DNA from: Polytrichum commune | Lineage: Eukaryota > Streptophyta > Polytrichopsida > Polytrichales > Polytrichaceae | Direction of reading: 5' to 3' | NCBI GenBank assembly: GCA_950295325.1 | Contig: OX485808.1 | Span: 2,484,501 to 2,548,500 of the forward strand | DNA length: 64,000 bases | Shown: one piece after another, positions 21,115 to 34,568 of the stretch | How positions within the stretch are numbered: the stretch's first letter is position 1 | How the letters are laid out: the number at the start of each line of letters is the position of its first letter | Translations under genes and position numbers: made by a program | Notes under the pieces: generated by a model | What the model was told of the DNA's origin: nothing | Database searches by the model: none | What the model saw: the letters and a program-made list of their open reading frames with translations, nothing else

Positions 21115-24100
21115 TTGTGGCTTCTGAGTGATTGTTGATGTAGTCTAGATGGCCCGGACCATCTACACTATATTTATTCATTTAACAAAAAAAAGTTAAG
21201 CATTGAACTTAAAAGGTTATCGGCTTCTTTATTCCAACAAGACATGCCTAAATTGAATGACGTAGCATCTTATTAAGGATGCCTGTGAGTGATAGAGATC
21301 TCTCCCTTCGAGTAGATTGGATCTAACAAACGAGTGCATGTATACATAGAAACTACATCTAGGAATAGGTGAGCTAAGGACCATTATTATTGTGGGCGAC
21401 ATAGAAACACGGGTTTGTCCTAATTCCACTTCAAAGGATCGGGATCCCACAAGCCCCAACAAAAGTAAGTAGGGATCACGTTCTTTGAGGCTATGCATGT
21501 GAGATCTCTACACTCTACTTGTCACTAATTAGGTAAGACAAGTTTGTGGATTGAAGCGGCGGATCAAAGACAACAATTAGGGGGCGATATTTAGTACTTA
21601 GTAAGTAGATTAAAGGGAAGGCCTCTTAATATAAGGCTTCGGGTTGGTAGTTTATTTAATGATACGTTTGATGGAGATATTTGGACACATGAGAGCTTTT
21701 CCGACGTGTTGGGTGCCACGCTCGGCTTGTCCCCATGTGTTGGATGATGAGGGGATGCTCATTGGCCGGTTGATGCAATGTTATATGATACTATGGGTTC
21801 GGTGAAAAAGCACTTCCGTCATCGTCTTCTTTTTTCTTTTCTTTTTTGTTTTCCGGGCTCAACTAGAAACATGCCACCGAGGAGGAGTAAAAAAACAAGA
21901 CCATGTTCTTGGTATACCGGTTAGGTGTGCCTTTCCTTTGAAGGGATTACTAATTAGTTTGACATGTATACATTAACGTGAGTGAAGATTATAATATGTT
22001 CTCATTAAAACGGTCTATCATCATATAAATTTAGATGATATTTTACATTAAGGTGCGGTGTATATGTGCATTTGTTCAACTTCGAGTTCTAGTTACATTG
22101 GATGTGGTAAATATTATAGACATATGCATAGTAAGACTTTACCCTTTAGAGTGGTCCATAGAATATCGTGCAACGCTAGTTCCAAATTGACTTCAACCAC
22201 TCACTATGTTCTCATTCTTTCCATTCTAGGTGTGTGTAAGGTATTAATTCAAAGCTCAACCAAGAAATTGAATTCAAAGAGCATAAATCCCTCACTAAGT
22301 CCAAGAATCATGGGAGAAAACATTAAAGAAAATAAACGTGAAGAGCAATTGGTCTTTGAATGGTCAGTGCTCCCAAACGGCTAAGAGGTATGAGGCGATT
22401 TTGGTGTCCGTGGGAAAGAGAATGAAAAGCTCTATATACAAGATAGATTGCATGTTTATGGAAGAGGAGCAATAATTGAAGGAAATACTATCATTTGGAA
22501 CAACTGAAGATATTTCATGAATGTAAATTTGGTGATGATCGACACCTTTACTAGGTGTATGCTCATTTCAAAGAGGAGAAAGCCAACTATTGAATAGATA
22601 AATATATAGCCCTTAAATCAATATTTAATAAAACTATTGTAACTCACAACATGGAATCCAAATGTTATATATTGTCAAATGGTAATTAGTGTGCACCCAT
22701 AACCTTTTTTTATGCTAATATGTTTAGTATGTATATCTTATGTATGTGGCCCACACTATAAACCATAATCAATGTAGATAGATAGATGGATGGATATGTA
22801 GGTAGATATATTGATGGAAAAGTTGCCACGTGTCGCCTTACTTGCCTAGCAAGTGTCGATCACTTAAGCAAACCTCACACGTACAAGAGGTTGGGTGAGC
22901 TATATTTCTTACCCTACATAAGCTTGACAAGTAGTGAATAAGTTGGAAAAGTCACGTGCATTGAGCGATTTCCATGTACCTTGTGTTGGTAACATGCCGC
23001 ATGCGCTTCATTCACATTAATATCTTTCCGACATAGCCATTTTTTTTAAAAGAGGTGTGAGCATGGGACACCGGGCTTCACAAATTCCAAGTCTTCACTA
23101 GTACCAAAAGACTTGAGAATCCCGGACATGACACTCATCATGGACATGCTCTCAACAATTGTCTCCATGTAGTCTCTTGCATTTTGATGATTGTCGCATG
23201 CGTGAATAATTTAGTGGGTTCATAAAGTAGATGCCTAGGACTCTAAATTCCTAGGGTTTGAAGAAACTCAAATTTCATGTTATTGATCATCAAAACCCCT
23301 AGATGCTCAAATTTGTAGTACAAATTCAGAAAAGTTTGGAGAGTGAATGGCTATTCGATTCAACATGTTGAGTAATGCAACTAAATTTTCACCGTTTGTA
23401 GGTCACGAGGGATTTCATGTTAGTGTCCGTCGCGTTGCATCACGTATTGTGACATCGACATAACGCTGGACCCAAAAACATCATGTCGGGGGGGATGTAA
23501 AAGTACAACCTAGGTAAACTGACACGATCAACCCCTTAGTCAATAGTCTAGTTGATTGCTACTTTGCAATTGACATGATGGTCAACTGCAAATGAAAAAA
23601 ATCCAAAGAAATCCAAAAACATCTTGTTGGATGCAAAATTATGCACCATCAGGCCTTGTTGGATGCAAGATTTAATGGTCCAATTTTTTTTGAAATTTTT
23701 GGATTTTTATTTCCTTTGTAGTCAATTAACATTTGACTAGCTAGTCGATTGTAGTTGATATGGAGCAATTGACTTCATGGAAAACCCCAAAACATTCCTA
23801 TAAATCTCAAGTTCATTAGATCTTGCATCCAAAAAGATCTAAAGGTCCAAAAAATGATATACTTTTTTATTTAAAAAATAAAAATCAATTGCTGGTAGCA
23901 ATTGACTAGAGCAATTGTTCACAAAAGTATAAAAATCTACTAGAATTATTACTATAGTAGAAGAAAACTACCACATTGACGAGTGTCACGTCCCAATGTG
24001 GTGTGACTTGATGACATCACATCATTAGTGATGCGACGTGATGGCCAAGGGCCGTGTCACGTTCATTTGCACATCCTTGGGTCACAATCAATGTGAGAAT

Positions 24101-27029
24101 GAATTTATTTCAACAACTAGTCTATGTTGTACCAAATGTCATTACAGTATCATAACTCCACAGCCTTAGGTGGGAATAGTAATCGGGCAAACCATTATGA
24201 AACCAATGGCACATACGAGAACTTAATGTGTGCTTGTCAAATGGCTTGTCATCTTGTGGAGTCAAAGGTAGCGAATGTAGGTGATGTGTGGTGAATTGCT
24301 CAACTCCTCATCACAATGTATTTGTGGTGGAGGTCCATGTCTCCTACACTAGGGTATACGTGCAATTCACGATGGTGCTTGCAATTTTGCTTAATCTTTG
24401 GAGGTGACGTCGGGCATGAATCCTCAAATGCAAGGGGGTGCATACATTGTTGGGGATATGTGACAGTTGCCATCTAATGGGCAACACCCCATATGGTATT
24501 CCCTCCTTCGCCAACTATGGTGCGTACGCAACTATACCAAATCTCGACTTTAGCAATCCACTTTGAGAGGGGCAACATTTGGTGCACATGATTTGCAAGA
24601 AGCTCAATTGCTTGGTGGAGGACCTATTATATTGGGGAGGAGTGCTATTGGGTGGGCTCCTAAACTAAAGGTGGGCAATTCCACAAAATTTCCGGCCTCC
24701 CATTTTCAGTAGACTGCCCAAATATGTGTATCTTTGTAATTGGAAAACATGGATTGTAACATCCTAACGGGTTGGTCATAAGCACCTTGTTTTTGTGTGG
24801 CATGAATTGAAAAGGTGTCTCTATCCATATAATCAAAACTCAAATTAAAACCCTTTCCACTTGGGTAAGTTGAGCTTCATGTAGGAGTAAATTCATGAAG
24901 TTTTACCCGTTGTGAGCTAGAAGAAACTTAGTGCTTTCAAACTCCTTCTCAAAATCTCCATTTAGTTTAGTTTTTGGCCACAAACAAACCCATGGAAATA
25001 CTCATGGAAGACTTAAAAGTGATTTTGTATCATCTAGGTGTCTTAGATAAGTTTATTTAAGGAAAATACCATGTTATTTCACTGTATTTCAAGTACTGAT
25101 AATCATCTTGTGATTTAGGGGATAAAGACTTTAAAATCTCTCAATGTCAGTACATGCAAATATGATAGTCTCTCATCTCTCTCTAATTACCCGTGCAATG
25201 GTCTAGCAGTGAGTTCATTTTAATTGGACAAAGTGTTGCCAAAGCCATGGGCACTTTGGTGTAAGCAATGCTTTGGTTTTAATTAATCATTTTTAGAGAA
25301 ACTTGAAATTGCAGTTCAGTCATCCTTACATGATTGTCAGTCTTTATTTATTTATTTATTTATTAAAGACAATTTTAGTCATATTATTTGGGAATTGTTT
25401 TTACTTTAATATGATCACATCACTTCTTAAGCCCAATGCTTAAAAGCACCATGATTCATAGTTAATCCCTTTGTTATCCATCAAAGTTTAATATCATTAC
25501 GGCCATCCATCCTTAATGTAATCACTATGCATTAAAGAAGAAAAATCTTTAGATTATGATCCACCTAATTCACTCGATTATTATCATTTCATATTAAGGA
25601 CTAGGTATGAGGTAGAGGCTTACTTGATCATAGCCTCTCCCAACTCTTGGGCTTCCTAAGAACTCTCGATAGGTTATAGTCTTGCTTGGTTGTTCAATGA
25701 CCTCCTCATATTATTGACCTTTTGCCCTCCTTCTCTCGATAAGAGTGTTTGTATTGGATCGATCCATAGCCTGCACTTATTTACATAATATATTGCACTT
25801 AAAGCAATGAGGTTTCAGATTCACAAGTTAATAACCCTTATTGTCTCTCGATCACCTTTTGATTACGCGATCGTCTATGATGAAGAGTATGAATTTCATG
25901 GGCTCATGAGTTCTCAATCTAAACTCATTCCAAATTTCTCAAAGTGTTTGTGATCCATCATTATCACGAACATTCCTAATTTAATCAGTCGGCGATGGTG
26001 ATTAGTTGATCATTGTAGACCACGTAGGATTTTTTTGTAATCCTTTCATTTATCTCTCAATACCTTCACATTCATGACAAATTGATACTCAGTCTCTCCT
26101 TAGTCAATACCCTTAATAATAAACTCTGAAATTTTCCGGAGTTAATCGTCCAAGATTATTGTCTCTCCCTTGCTCCAGGTTTCTCTTGTTTACTAGGCTA
26201 TCAACATCTGATATTTTCCAACACCATAGTCTATCTCAGATTCTTGGTATCACACGTCAACCTTATCCTCTCTTCGGAGGATAGGTAATCCACTCATGCA
26301 TGACTATAGTCATACATTCACTCTTACCTGGATTAAATTAAATATAAGTATATTCAAACAACCAACACATATAATCAAACATTCACAGAGTTGAGATTCT
26401 CAGGCTATGACCGTTACCCGACCGACTTGAGCATCAACATTACCAAATACAATCGACTCAACGTGATTGCGAAGAAATTAACAGTTTTAATATTACATCA
26501 GTGAGTAGACCATGGTCCAAGGAATCACTCCCAGAACTCGGTATGGTTTCCGAGGGGCAAAGGTGCACTCATAGAGCCGTGTTTCCTTGAGGGAGGAGGC
26601 ATAGTCACATGCAAGGCACACATCCCACATAGACACAACATGTTAGCATATTTTGCTCCATAATATCGACATTGAGAAGGATCTTAACATTGTGAACATG
26701 ATTATATCATTTTCAACTAGAATGACATCACAACACAGTTGCTCAACATATGTTGTCCAAGTGATTTGAAAAATGCACAATTCCTCCTCTACCTACTTTC
26801 CCAACATAGCTATCCCCATGCTTCTGCATCAAACATCAATGAACACCTTACCCCATCGCCAACAACCATCAACCCCCCCCCCCTAAAAAAAAAGAACTTT
26901 ATTTTTTATTTTAAAAAAAAGAAATCTTGACCAAGCGCGCATTCCTTTCCACAGCCATTAGCTTATACATTTTACAAGGCAACAAATTACAAGGCAAGAG
27001 CATGTAATTAGGTAATGGGCCCTTGTTAT
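21115..27029. other. Long stretch without recognised genes
   Basis: Nearly 6 kb in which I recognise no coding domain. 23500-23960 is rich in T/A tracts and includes several near-repeats of GACTAG and CAATTGAC. 25560-26350 has a more even base composition with many CTCTC motifs and could be part of an old LTR retrotransposon, but no tRNA primer site, LTR pair or domain was found. A C run lies at 26871-26882. The 108-codon + frame (22058-22384) has no recognised product. Confidence 0.4.
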
Positions 27030-27260
27030 TGAGCTCCCAAAAGAGGGAAAGGATCGGCGCCGTTGATAAGTAAAAGATCTAGCCACCATCGACGTCTCAC
27101 ATGTTACCACGTCACCCTTCTTTTGTGCCTGCAGCACGTTTCTAATGACACAGCTGGCACAAGCCCTGCTGCCACGCAAGACCCCAGTCGTGGACACCTC
27201 ATCGGCTGACGTCAGTGCCACGTCACTAACGACCATAACCTTCCCGTTTTCCCATGTTCT
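27030..27260. promoter_or_regulatory. GC-richer island with clustered ACGT-core elements (candidate)
   Basis: Within about 140 bp there are GACGTC (27091-27096), CCACGTCAC (27107-27115), the palindrome TGACGTCA (27207-27214) and CCACGTCAC (27218-27226). ACGT-core sites are typical plant bZIP binding elements. No gene is recognisable next to it; a 128-codon minus frame (26958-27344) overlaps it without a known product. It may be a relic promoter, perhaps of a retroelement. Function is inferred from motif clustering only. Confidence 0.35.
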
Positions 27261-29131
27261 TTTCTGACCCCAGGGTACACTGTGCCAAGAAAAGAGAAGG
27301 AAATTTAACATCAATTTCTTTGGATGTGATGTAGACGAAAACAAGCGCTCCTCATGAACCAGATTTCATGTATTAAATTTTTTAATTAGTGTGGGTTACC
27401 ATTCGGAGTTATGTATTGCTATAACTTTTTGTCAACATGATCATTTATTACCAACTAAGTTGCATCACATTCTTCAATGTGCATACTAACTACTTATGTT
27501 GTTTTGGGTAAGAAATGATACTTTCGATAAAATGTTAAAGCAATGCGTAGCTCCAATCGGCAACCTGCACACTTAGTCAAATTAGTGTAGTCTTTTGCTA
27601 AGTAATCTATGTTAAGTCAAGTGGGGTGTTAAATGGAAACTTCAAATGGACATATTTGTCATAGGGTTTGGAGCAACACCATTCATATCGGCATGGTCCA
27701 TAAGAGCAGTATCTTGAAGTTCGTGAAGTTTTTAGAAGTGCAAAACTTGGGCAACATTTGTTAGTATTTGGTGCACGAGTGAGGTGCTTTGTAGGGAGAA
27801 TTTCTTTCACCCGCAATGAAAGGATCCTCCCCCCTCCCCCCGAAAAAAAAGCAAAGAAAAAAAAGTTAAAAATCACCCTTCAAGTAGTCCTCTTTTCTAA
27901 GGAGTCGGACTAATTATGGTTACCTATTTTGGTTTTATGAATTTAATTTTACTTTTCCCCCCCAAAAAAATGGAGACTATAAAGCTTTGCGCATGCTTCT
28001 CATAGGTAACATATTTAGTGTGAGATGATTGTCAATTTCAAATGATATCAATAGCCATATGCCACGTAATTTTTGGAGGTCATATGAATATTTATTCATT
28101 GGTGAAGTGAAGATTCTTAGTGTGATTAATGGTCACATAAGCCCCCCCCCCCCAAAAGAAAAAAGAAAAAAGAAAAAAAAAGGACTATGGAGCCTTAGTT
28201 GGTTACCAGATTTTGAGCACATTATCCAATCATCAAAAAAAGACATGTCATTTTGGTGGGTATATAAATCCACACACAACTCAAATACATCTACCAATTA
28301 AGATTAGTAACCATGAAAAGGCCGCTTACTTTAGTGTCATAATATTTCTCAATCTTTACACACAATTCTCTAGACCTTGGAATAAACAAAAAAAAAATCA
28401 CGCCAATAACAATATTTGAACACCCCCATAGTAGACCAAACTTAGCATTAAATTTAGTCCGTCACAATCCATAAACATGTCACCTTCCACCTCCTTATTG
28501 AATAAGAATCGGTTAACACGAGAGGACTCAATAATGTTATGAAAGCTTTGGACATGATCTCTTAAAAGTTTGTTGGCTGAGCACTCACATGTGTAGTAGG
28601 GAGCTCAAGATCTTACAAGAGAGTAGATTTGTCTTGTTGTAAACATGCAAGTTGGAATGTGGTCATTGTCCCATTTTCCATTTTGAATGTTGCACGAGCT
28701 GATGTATTAGATGATAACCTTAAGATTTTTGAGGATTTGATATAATTCCAAAAAAGAAAAAGAAAAAGAAAAAGAAAGACAACAACTAGTAGGGATGTTT
28801 TTTAAATGAAAAACATACTACCATAATAAAGTTGAGTGTAAAATACACAAATCTTGGTTCCACGCCAACATGTTTCTACATATCAACTTCAAAGGAAGTC
28901 CATTTGTAGAGCTAATATTTTATAATGCACATACCAAATTTCTTCAATGAAATGAAATCGATTTTAGAGTCTAGGAAGCCAAAAGGCTTATGGGACTAAA
29001 GATACACCAAGGAGGTGTCAAACCAGCTAATTCCCTAGAGTGGTAGAGTGGTGGACTTCATGACGTAGAGGCTGATATCAACGTGTTGGTCGAATTGAAA
29101 GAAAAACTCAAGACTCCCGGATATTGCCTCC
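27261..29131. other. No gene recognised; homopolymer tracts
   Basis: Contains a C run (about 28142-28153), (A)nG-rich runs at 28154-28182 and an (AAAAAG)n run at about 28752-28780. No supported gene. Confidence 0.45.
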
Positions 29132-30770
29132 TCAATAAACTTGAAACATATCTCTAGTAGGGTTGTATAGGGGACACTCTAGCACAAAGTATGCCTCACT
29201 TTCAACTGCATTATAAGAGCAAAAGTGACATAATCTATTATCTCTAGAAATAGGGATAATTGACCAATGTCCAATTTCAATGGCAAGTCTATGATTTGAG
29301 ATGCGGTAAGTAGCAATGACCTTATGTTGTGGTGGTGTCAATGGTTGCCTCAACTACAATTCACATTCGTATTTGAGAAAATCCTTGAGATGTAGGTAAT
29401 CTAGTTTTTTCTTTGAGGACTGGAAAGAGTTCCACTCTTTAGCAAGAAAAACCCCTTTGATCTTATCAAATGTGATTTTTGATGTTGTTGGGTTGCCCTC
29501 ATGATGAGATAGACCCATTTCAGTGCCATATGTGAAAGTTGGAAGCACCAAACCCTTGAATAGATGTGATTTGAGTTCCCAACATGTAACTCCAACTACA
29601 ACTTCTTTCCTTAAGGTGCCCATCATTGTTTTCATACCTTCAAATCTTTGCCTTTTACTTGATGGTCCAAAGTGGCCACGTGAGTAAAAATCAATCCTAA
29701 GGTATTTATATTCATGAATTATCTCAAATTGGTCTTTGCCTAGGTAAAAAAACCTTTAAGCTTAATTTCCTTTTGTTGTGATCAAAGATTGGGATTTGGG
29801 TCTTAGATAAATTGGCATCAAGGCTAGAAAAAGTGCAAAACTCGTATAGTTTGTTCAAATGTCTTTGTAAGCCTAATCCTAATTTAGAGAGCAAAACAAC
29901 ATTGTCAACATTGAGAAGAATGGAAACCACTGTATTAATAAACACGAAGGTTCCCCGTCAATCTTATCCAAACATGTTTCAAGTTCATCAATGTATGTGC
30001 CGAATAGTGTGGGCGGAAGGGGACATCCTTGCTTAACACTGATGTCAGACATTACTTCAGCATGTGTACCTTTGTTGATTTTAACTTTGCATAGACTATG
30101 GTATACATCGTTTTTTATAACTTGTTATAAATGTAGCGGTACGCCTAAATGTTGGAGGCGTTCCCAAAGCTTGTCACGTGGAACCATTAATATCTCATGC
30201 CTTGTGATTTGCTAAGTCTTTCATAGTGGCCCATACTTCCCCTTCTATAAAAACATTTGGAGTTGAGCGTTCATTAGTAAATGATCATTGTTACCTCTTC
30301 ACGAGGTGTATAATTTTGTGCCATAATCTATTGTTTCTTGTGATGTAAATGGGAGGGTCGAACTGTCTTTTTCTTCAACACTCTTCCAAAACAATCTTGA
30401 GTCCCTTTTTAGCAAAACATGTAGTTCACTTTGTTCATTGAGAGGTGACTTTTGGATCACATCAATACAATTTTATTCATACTCAAAGTTTTGGTATTCT
30501 CACATGTAGATATTATAAGCACTTTCCTTTATAATACTTTTAATTGTGTGCGATCTTAAGTGGCTACATAGATATGCCTAAAATGGTTACTGTTGAGTTG
30601 TGAATGTGTATCCAACAAGTGTTGAACATTGACTTGCTGACTATCCCAACCAATGAGAGGTTGTATTAATGCTTAGAATAATACTCTATGAGTCTTCGTT
30701 TAGGAGGATATTGAACCATTTTGCACCGAAAAGTAGGCGTTTGAATAATTTGACATGTCTACCTTAGAAT
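29132..30770 (-). pseudogene. LINE reverse-transcriptase relic (family 1)
   Basis: The minus strand, with several frame changes and stops, reads in order: SRLFWKSVEEKDSSTLPFTS near 30360, LWERLQHLGVPLHL near 30160, SDISVKQGCPLPPTLF followed by TYIDELE near 30000-30050, ILLNVDNVVLLSKLGLG near 29910, TCWELKSHLFKGLVLPTFTY near 29560, then SNHRLAIEIGHWSIIPISRD and LCHFCSYNAVES near 29200-29290 with FVLECPLYNP near 29170. This is the order of a non-LTR reverse transcriptase palm, thumb and terminal zinc-knuckle region. The catalytic YxDD box is NVDN, so activity is lost in addition to the frameshifts. The endonuclease is missing. Related 3' fragments lie at 33463-33750 and 47340-47520. Confidence 0.85.
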
Positions 30771-32414
30771 TTGCAACTAAGAAATTTGAAGTATGTAAGT
30801 AGACCATAGATTCATCATGGGATAATTGAATTTAGTGTTTTGCATGTACCAAATCATATAGAACCAATATATGATGTTTGTAAGAATTTTTTTTCATGAT
30901 GATCAGTTTTGAGATTTTTACATTTGGTGCAATTTATCTTTGATCATATTGATCCAAAAGAATTGATGGGGTTGTATGACATTGAATTCTAAGCTCATTT
31001 GATTTCGGTTGGGTCCTAACATGTACTTGTAGTACAATGAGTACACTATTTCCAGTAAATACTACGGGCCACACTAATGACAAGGAGGAGGAATCCAAAA
31101 TGACAACATTGAACGTAGTTGTTGTTAGTGCACACTAATTTGCCATTCCACACTAATTATAACATCGGAGGTCCAAAGAAACAATGATGATATCTCTTGC
31201 AAATCTTACTCGTTTTCCACAAATAAGTAGTATCTCTTGTAGAGCTTCTCATACTTTTTTTAAAGACACATAAATTGCCTCTCAACGTTTAGCCATTTGG
31301 TCAAAATGACCATTCAGATATGGCTAAAGAATCACCTTAGTGACATAAAATTAAAGGTTTATCCCTCAATTTTTGGACCTCAAAAAGTGAGTTTTATTAT
31401 GTTTGGAATCACATTCTCAATTGTCTTGAACTAAAACCTTACCCACAACTAGAAGTGTTCAAGGATGATAACATAGAGAGTGATTGAGGATTCAAATGTA
31501 ACTACATTGTTTGTGGTATTTAGTGACACATGTGTAATAGTGTCACTTACCCTATTTTGAGGCACATGCTAGGTTGCACTAATTATCAACTACTTCACCA
31601 TTAGTGTCACCTCATTACACTTGGCGTTCAAGTGTGCATACTATTATCTTTGCATGAGTATGTTCAATAATGTATGAGGTGTGTGCCTAAGCTACACAAT
31701 GGTTTACGAGTTGATTACAATGTACACAAATGACACTTGCTCTTGATTATCTCCCTCTTGCATATTAAAGTGTCAACATATGACACTTGTGATGAGTATG
31801 CTCAATAATACCTTCCCCTTGCATGTTGAAACACAAAACTATCTCAAGTATCCCAATGTCCTACACTAAATGTCATGATGTAAAACATTTTTCACTTTAA
31901 AAAGTTACTTGTGTTAGCAAATAGTATTATATTGGCAATTAACGGACGTGATACTTTGAACCTCTAGGCCCTTTGCAAATAGTGTGCGTGACTCTAAATA
32001 CCATAAACGGTGTAGAGTTGTATGTCATTTTCATGTGTGATGTTGTATATCGTGGGCCACACCACATGAATGCATATGGTAAGTCACACTATACATATGC
32101 CCACAATATTGACCATAGTTAGTGTAGTGCAACAATAATTTAGATTAATCGCTATTGTCTTGGGTGTAACTTGCTAGAGTGTAAACGTAAATTTATTATT
32201 AATGTTCTTAATATCATTCATAGCTGAAAGAAAATGAGACATAAACTTTGGGATTGCTTGGCATGCATATCTGCAAGGAAGAAAGTGCATCTTTTACACT
32301 TACTACTGTGGCCCACTATAAATTTGACATACCACGATAATTTAGTCCATGTAAATTTTCTTAACTCACACTAGTTTTGAGCCCATAGTATAGAATTGGA
32401 GGGGGGGGGGGGAG
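30771..32414. other. No gene recognised
   Basis: AT-rich sequence. The motif CCACACTAA and its complement TTAGTGTGG recur irregularly (for example near 31070, 31130 and 31155), echoing the minisatellite at 3296-3982, but no ordered array is present. G run at about 32400-32412. Confidence 0.45.
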
Positions 32415-32905
32415 GGGTAGTAAGGAAGGGTACTATTTAAGGCATTGGCGTACATAGTATACATAAGGAAGAGGCATTATTTATTTTCTAGTGTGTACAT
32501 TAAAAAGGGTATGAATTTTTTTGAAGTAAAGGTAGATGTAAAAAAGGGGGCCCTAAGGTTCAGAGAAACATTTGATAAGGGATATGTTTGTTCCATCCAA
32601 TTCATGTTTTCATCCATTGCTGTCATATGGTAATAGTCCTCAATGACTACCTTGTTCATTTGTGTTAGGGTCTGCATTTGGGTTCTAGATTTTTACGAAT
32701 TGAAGGCTCTTGGACAACATAGGCTTCCTTGAGTTTTGCTCTTTGGATTGTGGCTAAGTTATTATGCTCTAGTCTTTGTTTGTTAGATGAAATTGTTGAG
32801 TTACATGTTCTGAATCAAACAAATGTTCAATGACTTTCTCATTGGAAAGTGAAGTGGATTCTATTTGCAGTGAGGACATTTACCACATTCAATTGAAAAC
32901 CTTAA
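32415..32905 (+). mobile_element. Element family B, copy 4, truncated
   Basis: Matches the left and central part of copy 2 (shared CATAGTATACATAAG, GAAGTAAAGGTAGATGTA and CATATGGTAATAGTCCTCAA). The right third ends after ATTCAATTGAAAACCTTA, so the terminal repeat and target duplication are absent. Confidence 0.7.
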
Positions 32906-33462
32906 ATATCAATATATTCTAAATATCAATCAAATATATTTATATGATGGTAACATTCTATCATCTTAGATTTGAATATCAAGAGTTTATCAATGTATAA
33001 GCCACCTTGCTCTTCTACCCATGCATAAAATTCAACGGACCACGGTTTTTCCTACCCACACTAACTTTGAACCCTCAATAGTAGGTGTAAATGATGTAGT
33101 TTGGGTGCTTTATTGCCATTCTAATTCTTCTTGAGTGGATGGAGTATCAAGAGAGGGGAAGGGTATTTTTCAAGATGCTCCTAGAGGCTAAGAATAAGTG
33201 GACATACAGCTATGGATAAGAAGAACCCAAATGAATGTACTTAGTTGACAAGTATGCATATACCAAGCAAGCAATATCCACATGGCTTTGAAAGGTCCGT
33301 TGCATTATATATTCCCTCCGTACACGCTAAGCTTACTCTTGCATTCAAACTTCTACAACAATATTTTAAGTAGTAAACAAAGTCATTCATGTACTACTAA
33401 GCTAAGCTCTAAACACCCAAATTGTATAGTCGCATTCGAAATCTTCGTCAAGAACATAGACC
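32906..33462. other. No gene recognised
   Basis: AT-rich sequence; the 61-codon + frame (33282-33467) has no recognised product. Confidence 0.4.
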
Positions 33463-33750
33463 ATTGAAATTGGATGATGGATGATCATCCCTATCTCTAG
33501 ATATACTAGACTATGTCAGTTTTCCCTTCTATAGTGAACTTGAAAATGAGACACATTTCGTGTTTGAATGTCCCCTATATAACCCTGTTAGAGACAAGGC
33601 TCCATCACTATTTGAGAATGTAGTTCTAGGGAGTCTCAAGTCCTTCTTTCAATTGGACCATCTAGTTGACATTAGCCTCTGGTATCTCACGGAGGCTATT
33701 ACACTCTGCCACTCTAGATGTACATTTTGTCCCATTAGTTATAAATAAAG
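33463..33750 (+). pseudogene. LINE 3' zinc-knuckle fragment (family 1)
   Basis: The + strand reads IEIG, then IIPISR, then FVFECPLYNPVRDK, SLFENVVLGSLKSFFQLDH and YLTEAITLCHSR. This corresponds to the C-terminus of the LINE at 29132-29300 and extends further toward its 3' end. A frame change separates the first two blocks. It is a 5'-truncated copy. Confidence 0.8.
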
Positions 33751-34568
33751 ACATTGACACTATAGTTATCTCCAACTAATACATGCCTTCTACACAAGGA
33801 TTTGGAAGTACACTAAATAAGTCCTATTATTGTGAACTACCATAATTTTCTAGACCAGACGCTAATTCTCATGATGAAAATTAGCGTGAGTCACATTAAT
33901 GGTATTTTTGTTTTTTTCCTAGAGAATCAATGTGGGATGGTTATTCTATTTTGTGCTATTAATGTCTTCTAACTAATATTCAATGCATTAGTCAAAGGTG
34001 CTCATGAAGACGTAGGGGAAGACTCGGGGTCTTGGACCCATGTTATTTCCACCTTGACTAGAAAATTAGTGTGGCCCATGTTAATTGTTTTCATGCTAAT
34101 TTCTCACTCACTCTAATAATAGGACCATTTGATGTAGATTTAAGAAACCCAAAGTTACTAGGGGTGTTAAGGTTTGGGCTTTTAGAGTAAGGGTTGGGCT
34201 CCCTGCCAAAGTTTTCTATACAATGACTTACAAAACCAAGTCAATTTTTGCCACCATGCTTAGTAATATGAAATACCTATTGCATTGAAGACGATTTAGA
34301 GGTGTCATCTAGAGTAGATGAAAGGTGTCCAAGTGTCTACTAATGCATGGAAGATTTAATTAAAAAAATGCAAAGGTGCTCGAGATATTTAATGTTTAAA
34401 GAGAGTCTCTCATTGTCTCAGTTTTGGTCTCACATGTCTACAACTTCATTGCTTCCATGTATTGACTATGTAGTAGAGAGATTCAATTTAGTAGTGTGTG
34501 TTGTAAAGTAAGCAAGAGTGTCTCTTCTACTTCTCAAGTAGCACATTACAATTTTAGTTGTCCAAATT
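33751..34568. other. No gene recognised; probably includes the left flank of a Tc1 element
   Basis: The 5' untranslated part and left TIR of the Tc1-like element that starts coding at 34569 should lie here, but I could not identify the TIR. CACACTAA-type motifs recur near 33890 and 34070. Confidence 0.4.

Noticed and set aside
25560-26350. Possible LTR retrotransposon segment
   Set aside because: No paired LTR, primer-binding site, polypurine tract or protein domain could be identified.
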